Below, piece after piece: positions 1 through 9,097 of a stretch of DNA of 64,000 bases. Numbering within the stretch: position 1 is the first letter of the stretch; each line of letters opens with the position of its first letter. The notes under the pieces were generated by a model. The model was not told where the DNA came from. It did no database searches and was given only the letters and a program-made list of their open reading frames with translations. This DNA is from Hyphomicrobiaceae bacterium (GTDB lineage Bacteria; Pseudomonadota; Alphaproteobacteria; Rhizobiales; Hyphomicrobiaceae): assembly GCA_016793635.1 (NCBI GenBank), contig JAEUMD010000013.1, positions 1 through 64,000 on the forward strand, given 5' to 3'. The translations under genes and the position numbers were made by a program.

Positions 1-18
1 ACAGCTTGCAGCAGACGC

Positions 19-162
19 TTACTTCTTCTTCGCAGCCTTCTTCGCGGACTTCTTCGCCGCCGGCTTCTTCGCAGCCTTCTTGGCGGTCTTCTTCGCGGCC
101 TTCTTGGCAGGCTTCTTGGCAGCGGCCTTCACCGTGCCGGACTTCTTGGATGCTGCTTTCAT
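19..162 (-). CDS. Histone H1-like Lys/Ala-rich small protein
   Basis: The reading frame encodes 47 residues built almost entirely from AAKK-type repeats, with one PAAKK variation and a KKK end. This composition is typical of bacterial histone H1-like proteins (AlgP/HC1 tail type), which bind DNA non-specifically and compact the nucleoid. An AGGAG ribosome binding site lies about seven bases before the ATG, which fixes the start. The protein lacks any globular domain, so it is only a basic tail. It could also be the remnant of a longer histone-like protein, but start, RBS and stop are all intact. Function is inferred from composition alone. Confidence 0.7.
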   Translation of the reverse strand: MKAASKKSGTVKAAAKKPAKKAAKKTAKKAAKKPAAKKSAKKAAKKK

Positions 163-438
163 GTCGTGCTCCTGTTGGTTGGTTGTTGCTTTGGGTACTG
201 CAGTGACGCCCGGTGAAAACGTACGAAGACTCCGCGCGGCCTTATCGACCCGGACGCGCGGGGCCGTGTTGCGATCGATGCTGGGACGTTTCGAATGCGG
301 ACGCGGGAACCGCGCCGACGTGAAGGATCTGCGTGTGGATGGCGGAGGACGAAGCCGCGGTCTCGAGGCCGCTTCGCATGTCGTCGCACTCGTTTTTGAT
401 CACACCCATGCCTGACGCGGGACTGTCACGTTGCGCGA

Positions 439-467
439 AAGCTAAACCCGACGCGCTTGACTGTCAA
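439..467 (-). promoter_or_regulatory. Candidate sigma70 promoter for the H1-like gene
   Basis: On the minus strand a perfect TTGACA -35 box (467-462) is followed by exactly 17 bases and a TAGCTT -10 box (444-439), which is a partial match to TATAAT. An A-rich run precedes the -35. If it drives the H1-like gene, the leader would be about 270 nt long, which is unusual for so small a gene. Confidence 0.45.
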
Positions 468-715
468 CAGTTTTTTTGCTCCTCGGCGAACCCGATCGCA
501 GGGCGCCGAGCGCCGAGCGCGCGTCGACGCATCGACGCCGATGCATGCGCTCGCGCATGCTCGCGCGCATCGGAGGCACCGCGCGCGACGCCGCGCGCAC
601 GCGCGCGCGCACCGCGCGCCGCGTGACGCAAGTTCACCGAGTGCGCATCGCGCGCGCCGCGGCGCCAACCGCGCGGCTGCGGGAACTGCCTTGAAACAAG
701 GCTCCGGAAACGCAA

Positions 716-735
716 CCGGCCGCTCGCGCGGCCGG
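716..735 (-). terminator. Hairpin downstream of gcvH, weak terminator
   Basis: CCGGCCGC and GCGGCCGG form a perfect 8-bp stem with a TCGC loop, 26 bases past the gcvH stop. The U-tract on the minus strand is poor (TTGCGTTT), so termination may be inefficient. Confidence 0.4.
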
Positions 736-761
736 TCGTGCACATGCCGCGCGGCGGCGCG

Positions 762-1163
762 TCAGTGCGCTTCGGACTCGATCGCCTCGGCGTAGTCGTC
801 CGGCGACAGCAGCTCGTCGAGCTCGGCCGGCGCGCTCGGCTTGACCACGAAGATCCAGCCCTCGCCGTACGCATCCTCATTGATCGTCTCGGGCTTGTCG
901 GCCAGCGCCTCGTTGACCTTGAGCACCTTGCCCGAGACCGGCGAGTAGACGTCGGAGGCGGCCTTGACCGACTCGACCACGGCGCAGGCGGTGCCCGCGT
1001 CGACCGCATCGCCGACCGCCGGCAACTCGACGTAGACCAGGTCGCCGAGCAGTCCCTGCGCGTGATCGGAGATGCCCACGGTCACGCTGCCGTCGTCCTC
1101 GACGCGCGCCCACTCGTGGGACTTGAGGAACTTGAGGTCGCCGGGAATCTCGTTGCTGGCCAT
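762..1163 (-). CDS. gcvH: Glycine cleavage system H protein
   Basis: This 133-residue protein is the lipoyl carrier of the cytoplasmic glycine cleavage complex. It shuttles the aminomethyl group from P protein (GcvP) to T protein (GcvT) and is reoxidised by L protein. The lipoylation site is visible as ESVKAASD, with the modified lysine at residue 67, and the family's SHEWAR and GISDHAQ signatures lie near the N-terminus. The length is slightly above the usual 125-130. It follows gcvT by 81 bases on the same strand, so the two are probably co-transcribed. gcvP is not in the window. No strong ribosome binding site precedes the ATG. Confidence 0.96.
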   Translation of the reverse strand: MASNEIPGDLKFLKSHEWARVEDDGSVTVGISDHAQGLLGDLVYVELPAVGDAVDAGTACAVVESVKAASDVYSPVSGKVLKVNEALADKPETINEDAYGEGWIFVVKPSAPAELDELLSPDDYAEAIESEAH

Positions 1164-1244
1164 GTCGATTGCCGTGGCGGTGGGTGGGAAAGGTGGGCGC
1201 GATTGTAGCCAATCCGGCGCGCTTGTCGCGTCGCGTGCCGGGCC

Positions 1245-2327
<1,083 letters not shown>

Positions 2328-2479
2328 CGGGATCTGCCTGGCGTTCGAGGTGCGCCGCGCATTATCGCCGCGCCCGCCCCCGCGCGCCACGCGCCGCCAC
2401 CGCCGGCAACCGCCGCCGACGCATCCCGAGTACCTCGCCCGTCCGAACGCCAACACGCCCAGCGCACACGCCGTCGGTC

Positions 2480-2727
2480 CCGCTCTCCCCAACGACGTCG
2501 TTTACCGGCGCCTCCACAACGTCATTCCCGCGAAGGCGGGAATGACGTCGTTGCGGAGCGGGCGAACGACGTCGTCGTGACGCGGGCGAGTGCCGTCTTG
2601 GGAGCGCGCGCGAACGACCTTGTCGGGGCGCGCGGACGACATCGCCCCGGCGCGGGCGAACGACGTCGCTGGGGCGCGGTCGAATGACGCCTTCGTGGTG
2701 CGCGGACGCCCGGCGCGCAATGCCTGC
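2480..2727. repeat. 24-bp degenerate minisatellite with inverted centre
   Basis: Units resembling GAACGACGTCGTNGNGGC start at 2540, 2564, 2588, 2612, 2634, 2658, 2682 and 2704. Spacing is 24 bp, twice 22 bp. Two more units in the opposite orientation occupy 2504-2527 and 2480-2503, so the array is arranged head-to-head around the hairpin at 2519-2548. Both strands stay open because 24 is a multiple of 3, which makes false repetitive proteins here. It fills the space between gcvT and nfeD. Confidence 0.8.
2519..2548. repeat. REP-like palindrome of the ATTCCCGC type
   Basis: Arms ACGTCATTCCCGC and GCGGGAATGACGT pair perfectly over 13 bp with a GAAG loop. The CATTCCCGCGAAGGCGGGAATG core is a well-known dispersed palindrome of Xanthomonas, Stenotrophomonas and Lysobacter genomes; its translations often read AFAGMT or RLRGND. 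It supports a Xanthomonadales origin for this half of the window. Confidence 0.8.
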
Positions 2728-2747
2728 CCGCGCCAGCCGCGATCGCC

Positions 2748-3188
2748 TCAGGCGCGCGGCGGGGCCGCTTCGACGCGCAGCGCGGTGCCGTCGGTGCCGG
2801 TGACGGACACGATGGCGCCGGCGGGCAGCTCCGGGCCCTCGACCACCCACACCGAATCGCCGATGCGGGCCTTGCCGCGGCCGTTGCGGATCGGCTCGGC
2901 CAGTTCCACCGTGCGCCCGATCAGCTGCGCCGCGCGCTGGTTGAGCAGCGGCTGCGTGCTGGCCGGCCCGCTGCCGCGGAACCAGCGGCGGTAGATCCCG
3001 ACCGCCACGCCCGACAGCAGCGCGAACACGATGATCTGGCCCAGGATCGGCAGCTCGGGCGCCAGCCAGACGATCAGCCCCATCGCCGCGGCAGCGAAGC
3101 CGAACCAGAGCAGGAAGGCGCCGGGGACGAAGGTCTCGGCCGCCATCAGCAGCAGCGCGAGGCCGAGCCAGAAGTAGACGACGTTCAT
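2748..3188 (-). CDS. NfeD-family membrane protein
   Basis: This 146-residue protein is a short NfeD. It has an N-terminal membrane region with two or three hydrophobic helices (about residues 5-70) and a C-terminal OB-fold-like domain (about 80-143). The second domain contains the family's GRTVELAEPI and DSVWVVEG segments. NfeD proteins partner SPFH/stomatin proteins in membrane quality control. The gene starts only four bases after the SPFH stop, with a GGAG site eight bases before the ATG, so the two are translated as an operon. The longer upstream frame overlaps the SPFH gene and is not used. Confidence 0.88.
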   Translation of the reverse strand: MNVVYFWLGLALLLMAAETFVPGAFLLWFGFAAAAMGLIVWLAPELPILGQIIVFALLSGVAVGIYRRWFRGSGPASTQPLLNQRAAQLIGRTVELAEPIRNGRGKARIGDSVWVVEGPELPAGAIVSVTGTDGTALRVEAAPPRA

Positions 3189-3192
3189 GCTT

Positions 3193-4155
3193 TTACTCCG
3201 AACGCGGGGCGGTCGGCGGCCGCGGCGGCGCGGCCGCCCGGTTCTCGAAGGTCTGGCGCGCGATCTCGCCAATGCCGGCGAGGCTGCCGAGGATGCTGGT
3301 GGCCTCCACCGGCAGCATCAGCACCTTCTGGTTGGGCGCGGTGGCCAGCGCCTTGAGCGCGCCCACGTACTTGTCGGCGACGAAGTAGTTGATCGCCTGC
3401 ACGTCGCCCTTGGCGATCGCCTCGGACACCATCAGGGTCGCCTTGGCCTCGGCCTCGGCCAGGCGCTCGCGCGCCTCGGCGTCGCGGAACGCGGCCTCGC
3501 GGCGGCCTTCGGCCTCCAGCACCGCGGCCTGCTTCTCGCCGTCGGCCTTGAGGATCGCAGCCTGGCGGAAGCCCTCGGCCTCGAGGATGTTGGCGCGCTT
3601 CTCGCGCTCGGCCTTCATCTGCCGCGCCATCGAGTCGACCAGGTCGCGCGGCGGCTGGATGTCCTTGATCTCGATGCGGTTGACCTTGAGGCCCCACGGA
3701 TGGGTCGCCTCGTCCACCACCTTGAGCAGCTGGGCGTTGATCACGTCGCGCTTGGACAGCGACTCGTCGAGGTCCATCGAGCCCAGCACGGTGCGGATGT
3801 TGGTCATCACGAGGTTGAGGATGGCGACCTCGAGCTGCGCCACCTCGTAGGCGGCCTTGGCGGCGTCGAGCACCTGGAAGAACACCACGCCGTCGACCTT
3901 CACCACGGCGTTGTCCTTGGTGATCACCTCCTGCGAGGGCACGTCGAGGACCTGCTCCATCATGTTCATCTTGCGGCCGATGCCGTAGACCCACGGCACC
4001 AGCAGGCCGAGCCCCGGGGTCAGCGTGTACACGTACCTGCCGAAGCGCTCGACCGTGTACTCGTAGCCCTGCGGCACCATCCGCACGCCCTTGGCGATGG
4101 TGATGATGATGAAGACCAGGATCGCGAGTCCGAACCAGCCCATGCCCATGCCCAT
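3193..4155 (-). CDS. qmcA: SPFH/stomatin-like protein (QmcA type)
   Basis: The 320-residue product has a single N-terminal membrane helix (about residues 7-25), an SPFH/band-7 domain (about 25-180) and an Ala/Glu-rich coiled coil (about 190-250). The coiled coil carries the ANILEAEGFRQAAILKADGE repeat pattern of QmcA and stomatins. These proteins form membrane-anchored rings that interact with FtsH and NfeD partners. The ATG at 4155 has a GGGGAGA site upstream. A -10-like TATACT on the minus strand at 4190-4185 suggests the promoter lies between this gene and the neighbouring terminator. The MGMGMG start is slightly unusual. Confidence 0.92.
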   Translation of the reverse strand: MGMGMGWFGLAILVFIIITIAKGVRMVPQGYEYTVERFGRYVYTLTPGLGLLVPWVYGIGRKMNMMEQVLDVPSQEVITKDNAVVKVDGVVFFQVLDAAKAAYEVAQLEVAILNLVMTNIRTVLGSMDLDESLSKRDVINAQLLKVVDEATHPWGLKVNRIEIKDIQPPRDLVDSMARQMKAEREKRANILEAEGFRQAAILKADGEKQAAVLEAEGRREAAFRDAEARERLAEAEAKATLMVSEAIAKGDVQAINYFVADKYVGALKALATAPNQKVLMLPVEATSILGSLAGIGEIARQTFENRAAAPPRPPTAPRSE

Positions 4156-4230
4156 GGCAATCTCCCCACCGTGGTGATCGCTGCAGTATACGTGCGGAAC
4201 GCCGTGGCGCTTTCAAGACCCCCAAAACGA

Positions 4231-4256
4231 CGATGCCCGGGCAAGCCCGGGCATCG
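4231..4256 (-). terminator. Rho-independent terminator of the FadL-like gene
   Basis: A perfect 12-bp stem (CGATGCCCGGGC with GCCCGGGCATCG, loop AA) lies 25 bases after the stop at 4282. On the minus strand it is followed by TTTTGGGGGTCTTG. Confidence 0.75.
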
Positions 4257-4281
4257 CGCGACGCGGTGACGCGAAGGCGGG

Positions 4282-5640
4282 TCAGAAGCGGTACACGCCC
4301 GACATCACGAAGGTGTCGATCTGGTCGGCGAACTGCCAGGCGGCATCGAGCTGGAAGCGCTCGGCGAAGACCGTGCCGAAACCGACCGTGTAGTTCGTGT
4401 CGTCGGTGTCGAGTTGGTCGTAGCCGTCGTGGTCCGGGTTGGTGAACGCCCCGCCACGCAGCGACACCAGGCTCATGCCGAGGAACGGCTTCTCGAAGAT
4501 GAACACCTTCTCGACGCCGAGATGGGCAACCCATTCGCCCTCCGCGCGGTCGGTGTCGATCGCTTCTCCGAAAATCGGACTGGCGCTGGCAGGCGCCGGC
4601 AGTTCGTCGTAGGCAACTCGATCAGCCTGCACCGCCAGCAACCAGGTGTCGCCAGGTCGCCACGCCAGACCCAACGAGAAGATGTCCGGCAGGTTGTAGC
4701 CAGCCGAATCCGAATCGAGCAACACGGTCTCGACTGGCGCCAGGAAACAATTGTCCAGGCCATTGCAATTCGAGGTGCCGGTGAAGATCGAAGCCTGGTC
4801 GGCGTTGTAGGAACCGTTCGAGCGCCATACGGCACCGACCGAAACCTTGCCATTGGGATTGACCAGCAATCCGAGGTTCCAGGTGAAGGCGTCGTCGTCG
4901 ATCAAGGTCCGCGAAAGCAGCGTCAACTCGTCATCGATGATCGCGGCCGCCGCTTCCGGGTCGGGTTGCAGGAATTCCTCGTCGCGATAGTCCGACAGCG
5001 TCGACGCCTGGAGGTAGGTGACATCCGTGCTGGTGGACTTCAGCGACATGCCGATCGACAGCATGTCGCTGACGCGGAAAGCGCCCGACAAGCCGAACGA
5101 CTCGACCTCGGCGTCGATGTAGCTCTCGGCGATATAGGTGTCGATGAAGAGCGGCTCGAAGCCGCTGATCACCGAGCCGCTGTCGATGCGCCCGGAATTC
5201 TGATAGTAGCCGGCGACAACGAATCGCTCGAAGGGATAGACGAAGCTCGCGAACGAGATCGAATCGTTGTCGTCCTCGAATACACCGATGGGCGAGAGCG
5301 TGTCGGCGCCTGCCCCGATGCCGTCAAACGCGCCTGCATCGAGGAACTCCACGTCGTACGAGGCGTGCCGGCCATGGAGGGAAATCTCCGGCCGCGTCAG
5401 GATCGTCATGCCTGCGGGATTGGCCTCGGCAGCCGTCGCATCGTCGGCGACCCCCACGAAGGCGCCACCCAGGCCCAACGATCGAGCGCCGGGCGGCAGG
5501 ATGTCGAAGGGGATTGCGGGCAGATTGGCGTCGCACGATCCACCGCCCAGGCAGCCAGGCGGTCGCTGGGCGACGGACAGCATGGGGATCGCGCCGAGCA
5601 AGCAAGACAGGGCTACGCCGATGATTCTGGAACGGGTCAT
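4282..5640 (-). CDS. FadL/OmpP1-like outer membrane protein
   Basis: The 452-residue precursor has a signal peptide (about residues 1-25, ending SVAQ). The plug-domain signature of OmpP1/FadL/TodX porins follows: GARSLGLGGAFVGVADD and then ANPAGM, near residues 52-80. The rest consists of alternating beta strands and the last residue is Phe (GVYRF), the usual signal for barrel insertion. Members move hydrophobic compounds such as long-chain fatty acids across the outer membrane; the substrate is unknown here. A GGAGA site precedes the ATG at 5640; the much longer upstream frame has no support. The gene stands alone with its own terminator. Confidence 0.85.
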   Translation of the reverse strand: MTRSRIIGVALSCLLGAIPMLSVAQRPPGCLGGGSCDANLPAIPFDILPPGARSLGLGGAFVGVADDATAAEANPAGMTILTRPEISLHGRHASYDVEFLDAGAFDGIGAGADTLSPIGVFEDDNDSISFASFVYPFERFVVAGYYQNSGRIDSGSVISGFEPLFIDTYIAESYIDAEVESFGLSGAFRVSDMLSIGMSLKSTSTDVTYLQASTLSDYRDEEFLQPDPEAAAAIIDDELTLLSRTLIDDDAFTWNLGLLVNPNGKVSVGAVWRSNGSYNADQASIFTGTSNCNGLDNCFLAPVETVLLDSDSAGYNLPDIFSLGLAWRPGDTWLLAVQADRVAYDELPAPASASPIFGEAIDTDRAEGEWVAHLGVEKVFIFEKPFLGMSLVSLRGGAFTNPDHDGYDQLDTDDTNYTVGFGTVFAERFQLDAAWQFADQIDTFVMSGVYRF

Positions 5641-5881
5641 TGTTTCGTCTCCACGATTGGGCAGGCCAGAGGGCCAGGACCGACGCAACGCTTGTTCAGC
5701 TTTGTGACACGGTGGCCCCAACCGGCTTCCGCGCCCGTTGGCGCCCGGATTGCAACATCTGCCCGGCAGGGCAGTCAACACGGATTTAACGCCAAGGCCG
5801 GGCCCGGCCCGCCACCGGGTCCCCGGAGCAGCGTATAAATAGCGTCGATAGCACCCGTCCAACCTATTGGAGATCGCGCCC

Positions 5882-6466
5882 ATGCGTCGCCTGTTCCTCT
5901 CCCTGGGCCTCGCCATTCTGGCCATGCCGAACCAGTCGGCGCAGGCAGCGGCTGTCCTGCCGGCAAGCGCGACGGGCACGACCACGGCCCCGATGTCCCT
6001 GACCCCGGAGGCCGCCGACGCCCTGCGGCGCCAGGTGCTGATCCAGTGCGGACTGCCCGCCGACCAGCAGGACGGCCTGCCCTGGTACTTCCATTTCGAG
6101 TACGGCCGCCAGCTCAATACCGCCGGCGATGCCCGCCGCGCGATCGGCGAACTGTCGCAATCGATCGAGATCGACCCCAAACCCGGCGCCGCCAAGCGGA
6201 TGTACGGCGTGTGGTACGTCGACTACCTGCCCTACTTCCAGCTCGCCCAGGCCCACGCCCGCCTCGGCAACTGGCCCTGCGCCGCCAATGCGCTGACCTT
6301 GTCGCAGCGCTACGACGAGGCGCGCTTCGGCGTGCTCGACCCGACCGTGGTGACCACGCTGACCGCCGAGGTCAAGCGCGAGTCGGCCGCCGCGATCGAT
6401 GCCGGCAGTTGCCGCAAGGAAGACTTCATCGATCCGGAGTTCGCGCGCGCCGCCGACGCGAATTGA
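5882..6466 (+). CDS. Exported TPR-like protein, function unknown
   Basis: The 194-residue product has a signal peptide (about residues 1-23, ending AQA). A mostly helical region follows in which about 65-140 reads like two tetratricopeptide helices: YGRQLNTAGDARRAIGELSQ, then YFQLAQAHARLGNWPCAA. Three cysteines (ALRRQVLIQC, NWPC, GSC) could pair in the periplasm. GGAG lies about ten bases before the ATG at 5882; an in-frame TTG five codons upstream overlaps that site and is rejected. I do not recognise a named family. It precedes the CBS/DUF294 gene by 78 bases on the same strand but need not be functionally linked. Confidence 0.75.
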   Translation: MRRLFLSLGLAILAMPNQSAQAAAVLPASATGTTTAPMSLTPEAADALRRQVLIQCGLPADQQDGLPWYFHFEYGRQLNTAGDARRAIGELSQSIEIDPKPGAAKRMYGVWYVDYLPYFQLAQAHARLGNWPCAANALTLSQRYDEARFGVLDPTVVTTLTAEVKRESAAAIDAGSCRKEDFIDPEFARAADAN

Positions 6467-6544
6467 GCCGGCCGCGGCCGGCTGCGACCTCGGTCGAATG
6501 GCGCCGCGTCGCGGCGCCGCGGACAATCGCGGCGCGAGGACCCC

Positions 6545-8374
6545 GTGGCCCCAACTGACCCGAACCCCGCGAGCGCGACCGAGCCCGACTTCGGCGCGCC
6601 GCCCTTCGACCTGCTCGAGCCGGCGCAGCAGGAACGGCTGCGGCGCGCGCTGGACATCATCCTGTATCGCGCCGGCGAGCGCCTGATCGAGGCGGGCCAG
6701 CCCTCGCCCTGCGTCTTCGTGCTGCTCAAGGGCCGGGTCCTCGCCAGCGATGTCCGCGACGGCGCCGAACGCGCCTTCGCCGAATACGCGCACGGCGAAC
6801 TGTTCGGCGCCTTCGCCGCGATCGCCGGGCGCGCGCGGCACCGTTACGCCGCGCTCGAGGACACCCTGGCGTGGACCTTCCCGGCGCCGCTGTTCCTCGA
6901 ACTCACGCAGGAGAACCCGCGCTTCGCCGCGTACTTCCACGAGTCGCTCGCGGTCAAGCGCCGCCTGCTGGCCGAGCGCGACCAGCCCTCCGACCTCGCC
7001 GAACTGATGCTGACGCGGATCCGCGACGCGCTGGTGCTCGAACCGGTTTCCGTCGGGCCGCAGGCGACGATCGCCGAGGCGGTGGCGGCCATGCGCGGGG
7101 GCCGGACCGATGCGGTGCTGGTGGACGACGGCGCACGCCGCGGCATCGCCACCCGCACCGACCTGCTCGACGCGCTCGCGCTGGCTGGCGCCGGCCCCGC
7201 GAGCCCGGTCGGCGCGCACGCGACCTGGCCGGTGCTGGCCGTCGACGAGGACGCGTTCCTGTTCGAGGCGCTGGTCACCATGACCGAGCGCCACGTCCAC
7301 CGCCTGGTGGTGACGCGGGCGGGCGCGGTGCGCGGCACGCTGGGGCTGATGGAGCTGCTGGCCCATTTCGCCGGCAAGAGCCACGTGGTCAGCTTCCGCC
7401 TCGCGCGCGCGCGCAGCGCCGTCGACCTCGCCGACATCGCCCACGAGTTGACCGCGCTGGTGCGCACCCTGCATGCACAGGGCGCGAAGATGCGCTTCCT
7501 GATGGAGCTGGTCTCGGCGCTCAACACCCGCCTGATGGCGCGCCTGTACGAGTTCCTGGTTCCCGCGCCGGTACGCGCGCAAGCCTGCCTGGTGGTGCTC
7601 GGCAGCGAGGGCCGCGGCGAGCAGTTGCTCAAGACCGACCAGGACAATGCGCTGGTGCTGGCCGACGGGCTGGAATGGCCGGACGCGCCGCAGGCGATGG
7701 CCGCATTCCACGAGCAGCTCGCGGCCATGGGCTATCCGCCCTGCCCCGGCGGCGTCATGGCCTCGAATCCCCAATGGCGGCGCAGCCAATCCGGGTGGCT
7801 GGAACGGATCGAGGCCTGGCTGGCGCGGCCGGACGCGGACGCGGTGATGAACCTCGCGATCCTGTTCGACGCGCGCGCGGTGGCCGGGCCGGCGGAGCTG
7901 CTCGAACCGTTGCGGCAGCGCCTGCACGCCGCCGGCGGCGACGCCGCGGCCCTGCGCGCCTTCGCGCAGCCGGTGCTGGCCTTCGACTCGCCGCTGACCC
8001 TGTTCGGCGGCATGCGCGAGGCCGAGGGCGGCACCGATCTCAAGCGTGGCGGCGTGTTCCCGCTCGTGCACGGCCTGCGCACGCTCGCGCTGGCGCACCG
8101 GATCGAGCCGCGCAACAGCTTCGCGCGCGCCGAGGCGCTGGCCACCGCGGGCGTGCTCGAGGCCGGCTTCGCGCGCGACCTCGGCCAGGCACTGTCGGTG
8201 CTCCTGCGCCTGCGCCTGGGCGCACAACTCGAGGCGCTGCGGCGTGGCGAAGCGCCCGGCGACCGCGTGCGCACGGCGACGCTCGGGCGCCTGGACCGCG
8301 ACCTGCTGCGCGACGCGCTGCGCGTGGTCGAGACCTTCAAGCGCTGGCTCGCCACGCGGCTCAAGCTGGAGTGA
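6545..8374 (+). CDS. cNMP-binding/CBS/DUF294 nucleotidyltransferase-like protein
   Basis: The 609-residue protein starts at GTG. It has a cyclic-nucleotide-binding-like domain (about residues 20-135), a CBS pair (about 160-280) and a DUF294 putative nucleotidyltransferase domain. The nucleotidyltransferase signature GSEGRGEQLLKTDQDNAL lies near residues 355-375, and a DUF294 C-terminal helical domain fills 450-600. The family resembles the uridylyl-transfer part of GlnD but its target is unknown. It commonly sits with acetate symporter genes, as here. It overlaps the following exonuclease gene by one base (TGATG), so the two are translationally coupled. Confidence 0.88.
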   Translation: MAPTDPNPASATEPDFGAPPFDLLEPAQQERLRRALDIILYRAGERLIEAGQPSPCVFVLLKGRVLASDVRDGAERAFAEYAHGELFGAFAAIAGRARHRYAALEDTLAWTFPAPLFLELTQENPRFAAYFHESLAVKRRLLAERDQPSDLAELMLTRIRDALVLEPVSVGPQATIAEAVAAMRGGRTDAVLVDDGARRGIATRTDLLDALALAGAGPASPVGAHATWPVLAVDEDAFLFEALVTMTERHVHRLVVTRAGAVRGTLGLMELLAHFAGKSHVVSFRLARARSAVDLADIAHELTALVRTLHAQGAKMRFLMELVSALNTRLMARLYEFLVPAPVRAQACLVVLGSEGRGEQLLKTDQDNALVLADGLEWPDAPQAMAAFHEQLAAMGYPPCPGGVMASNPQWRRSQSGWLERIEAWLARPDADAVMNLAILFDARAVAGPAELLEPLRQRLHAAGGDAAALRAFAQPVLAFDSPLTLFGGMREAEGGTDLKRGGVFPLVHGLRTLALAHRIEPRNSFARAEALATAGVLEAGFARDLGQALSVLLRLRLGAQLEALRRGEAPGDRVRTATLGRLDRDLLRDALRVVETFKRWLATRLKLE

Positions 8375-8979
8375 TGGCGTTCGCGCGGCGCCTTCGCGAC
8401 GCCTGGCGCCATCGCGGCGGCCGCTGGGCGCCCCTGTTCGGCCGCGCGCCGGCCGGCGAGTGGGTCGCCATCGACCTCGAGACCAGCTCGCTCGACGTGG
8501 CGTCGGCGCAGATCCTGAGCCTGGCCGCGATCCCGGTGGCAGGCCGCCGCGCGTTGACCAGCCAGGCGCTGCGACTGCACGTGCGCTCGGCGGCGGCGCC
8601 CGACCGCGAGGCGATCAAGCACCATAGGCTGCGCCCGCAGGACCTGGAAGGCGGCGCCGAGTTGACCGTCGCGCTGGAGCGGCTGCTCGAGGCGATCGGT
8701 CCGCGCCCGCTGCTGGGCTGGTGCCTGCCCTTCGACCGCGCGATCCTCGATCGCGAACTGCGGCCGCGCTTCGACCTCTGCCTGCCCAACCCCGGCATCG
8801 ACCTGCGCGATGCCTGGGAGCGGCATGCGCGGCGGCGCTGGCCGGATCGCGAGCCGGCGCTGGCGCTGGATGCGATCGCCGCCGCGCTGGGCGTGCCGGT
8901 GCTGGACCGCCACGACGCCTACGGCGACGCGCTGACCACGGCCTTGTGCTGGATCGCGCTCGAATCCCTGCCGCGCTGA
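8374..8979 (+). CDS. DnaQ-like 3'-5' exonuclease
   Basis: This 201-residue protein has the DEDDh exonuclease fold. ExoI is IDLETSS near residue 31, ExoII is the GWCLPFDRAILD segment near 117, and ExoIII is HDAYGDA near 184 with the catalytic His and Asp. It resembles stand-alone relatives of the DNA polymerase III epsilon subunit and probably trims DNA or RNA 3' ends. It starts within the stop codon of the CBS/DUF294 gene, so its partner protein is more likely that gene product than the replisome. The same pair next to actP occurs in other Gammaproteobacteria; its role there is not established. Confidence 0.88.
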   Translation: MAFARRLRDAWRHRGGRWAPLFGRAPAGEWVAIDLETSSLDVASAQILSLAAIPVAGRRALTSQALRLHVRSAAAPDREAIKHHRLRPQDLEGGAELTVALERLLEAIGPRPLLGWCLPFDRAILDRELRPRFDLCLPNPGIDLRDAWERHARRRWPDREPALALDAIAAALGVPVLDRHDAYGDALTTALCWIALESLPR

Positions 8980-9005
8980 GTCCGGTTCGCGTCGCAGGCG
9001 GACGG

Positions 9006-9050
9006 AAAATGAAAAGGCCGCCCCGCCCGCATTGCGCGGCCGGGGCGGCC
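9006..9050 (-). terminator. Terminator of actP
   Basis: GGCCGCCCCG (9016-9025) pairs with CGGGGCGGCC (9041-9050) around a 15-base loop. On the minus strand the stem is followed by TTTTCATTTTCC. It lies 48 bases after the actP stop and may also limit readthrough from the convergent exonuclease gene. Confidence 0.7.
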
Positions 9051-9097
9051 CGGGGTGCCCGGCGGGGAGGGCCGGGCGGGGGATCGATCGGAAATCG

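Larger units (their letters stand above)
171..761. other. 590-bp gap, CG-alternating, no gene seen
   Basis: No reading frame here has a ribosome binding site plus protein-like composition. Bases about 480-700 are extremely GC-rich with long alternating CG/GC runs, so every frame is open and Arg/Ala-rich, a typical artefact. The left part carries a sigma70-like promoter reading leftward toward the small H1-like gene. The right end carries a hairpin downstream of gcvH. Confidence 0.6.

Noticed and set aside
80..415. 111-residue plus-strand frame rich in Phe/Ala
   Set aside because: Its first part is the antisense of the Lys/Ala H1-like gene, and no ribosome binding site precedes it.
464..1009. 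Long Arg-rich minus-strand frame over the CG-rich gap
   Set aside because: It overlaps gcvH in another frame and consists of low-complexity CG-driven codons.
2328..2479. Glycine riboswitch upstream of gcvT
   Set aside because: No paired glycine aptamer features were recognisable, and the nearby DNA is repeats and GC-rich filler.
2590..2994. Repetitive protein with RANDVAG-like units
   Set aside because: It is a translation of the 24-bp minisatellite; both strands are open only because the period is a multiple of three.
5864..8227. 787-residue minus-strand frame
   Set aside because: Antisense shadow of the CBS/DUF294 gene, with a His/Arg/Gln-rich composition typical of such shadows.
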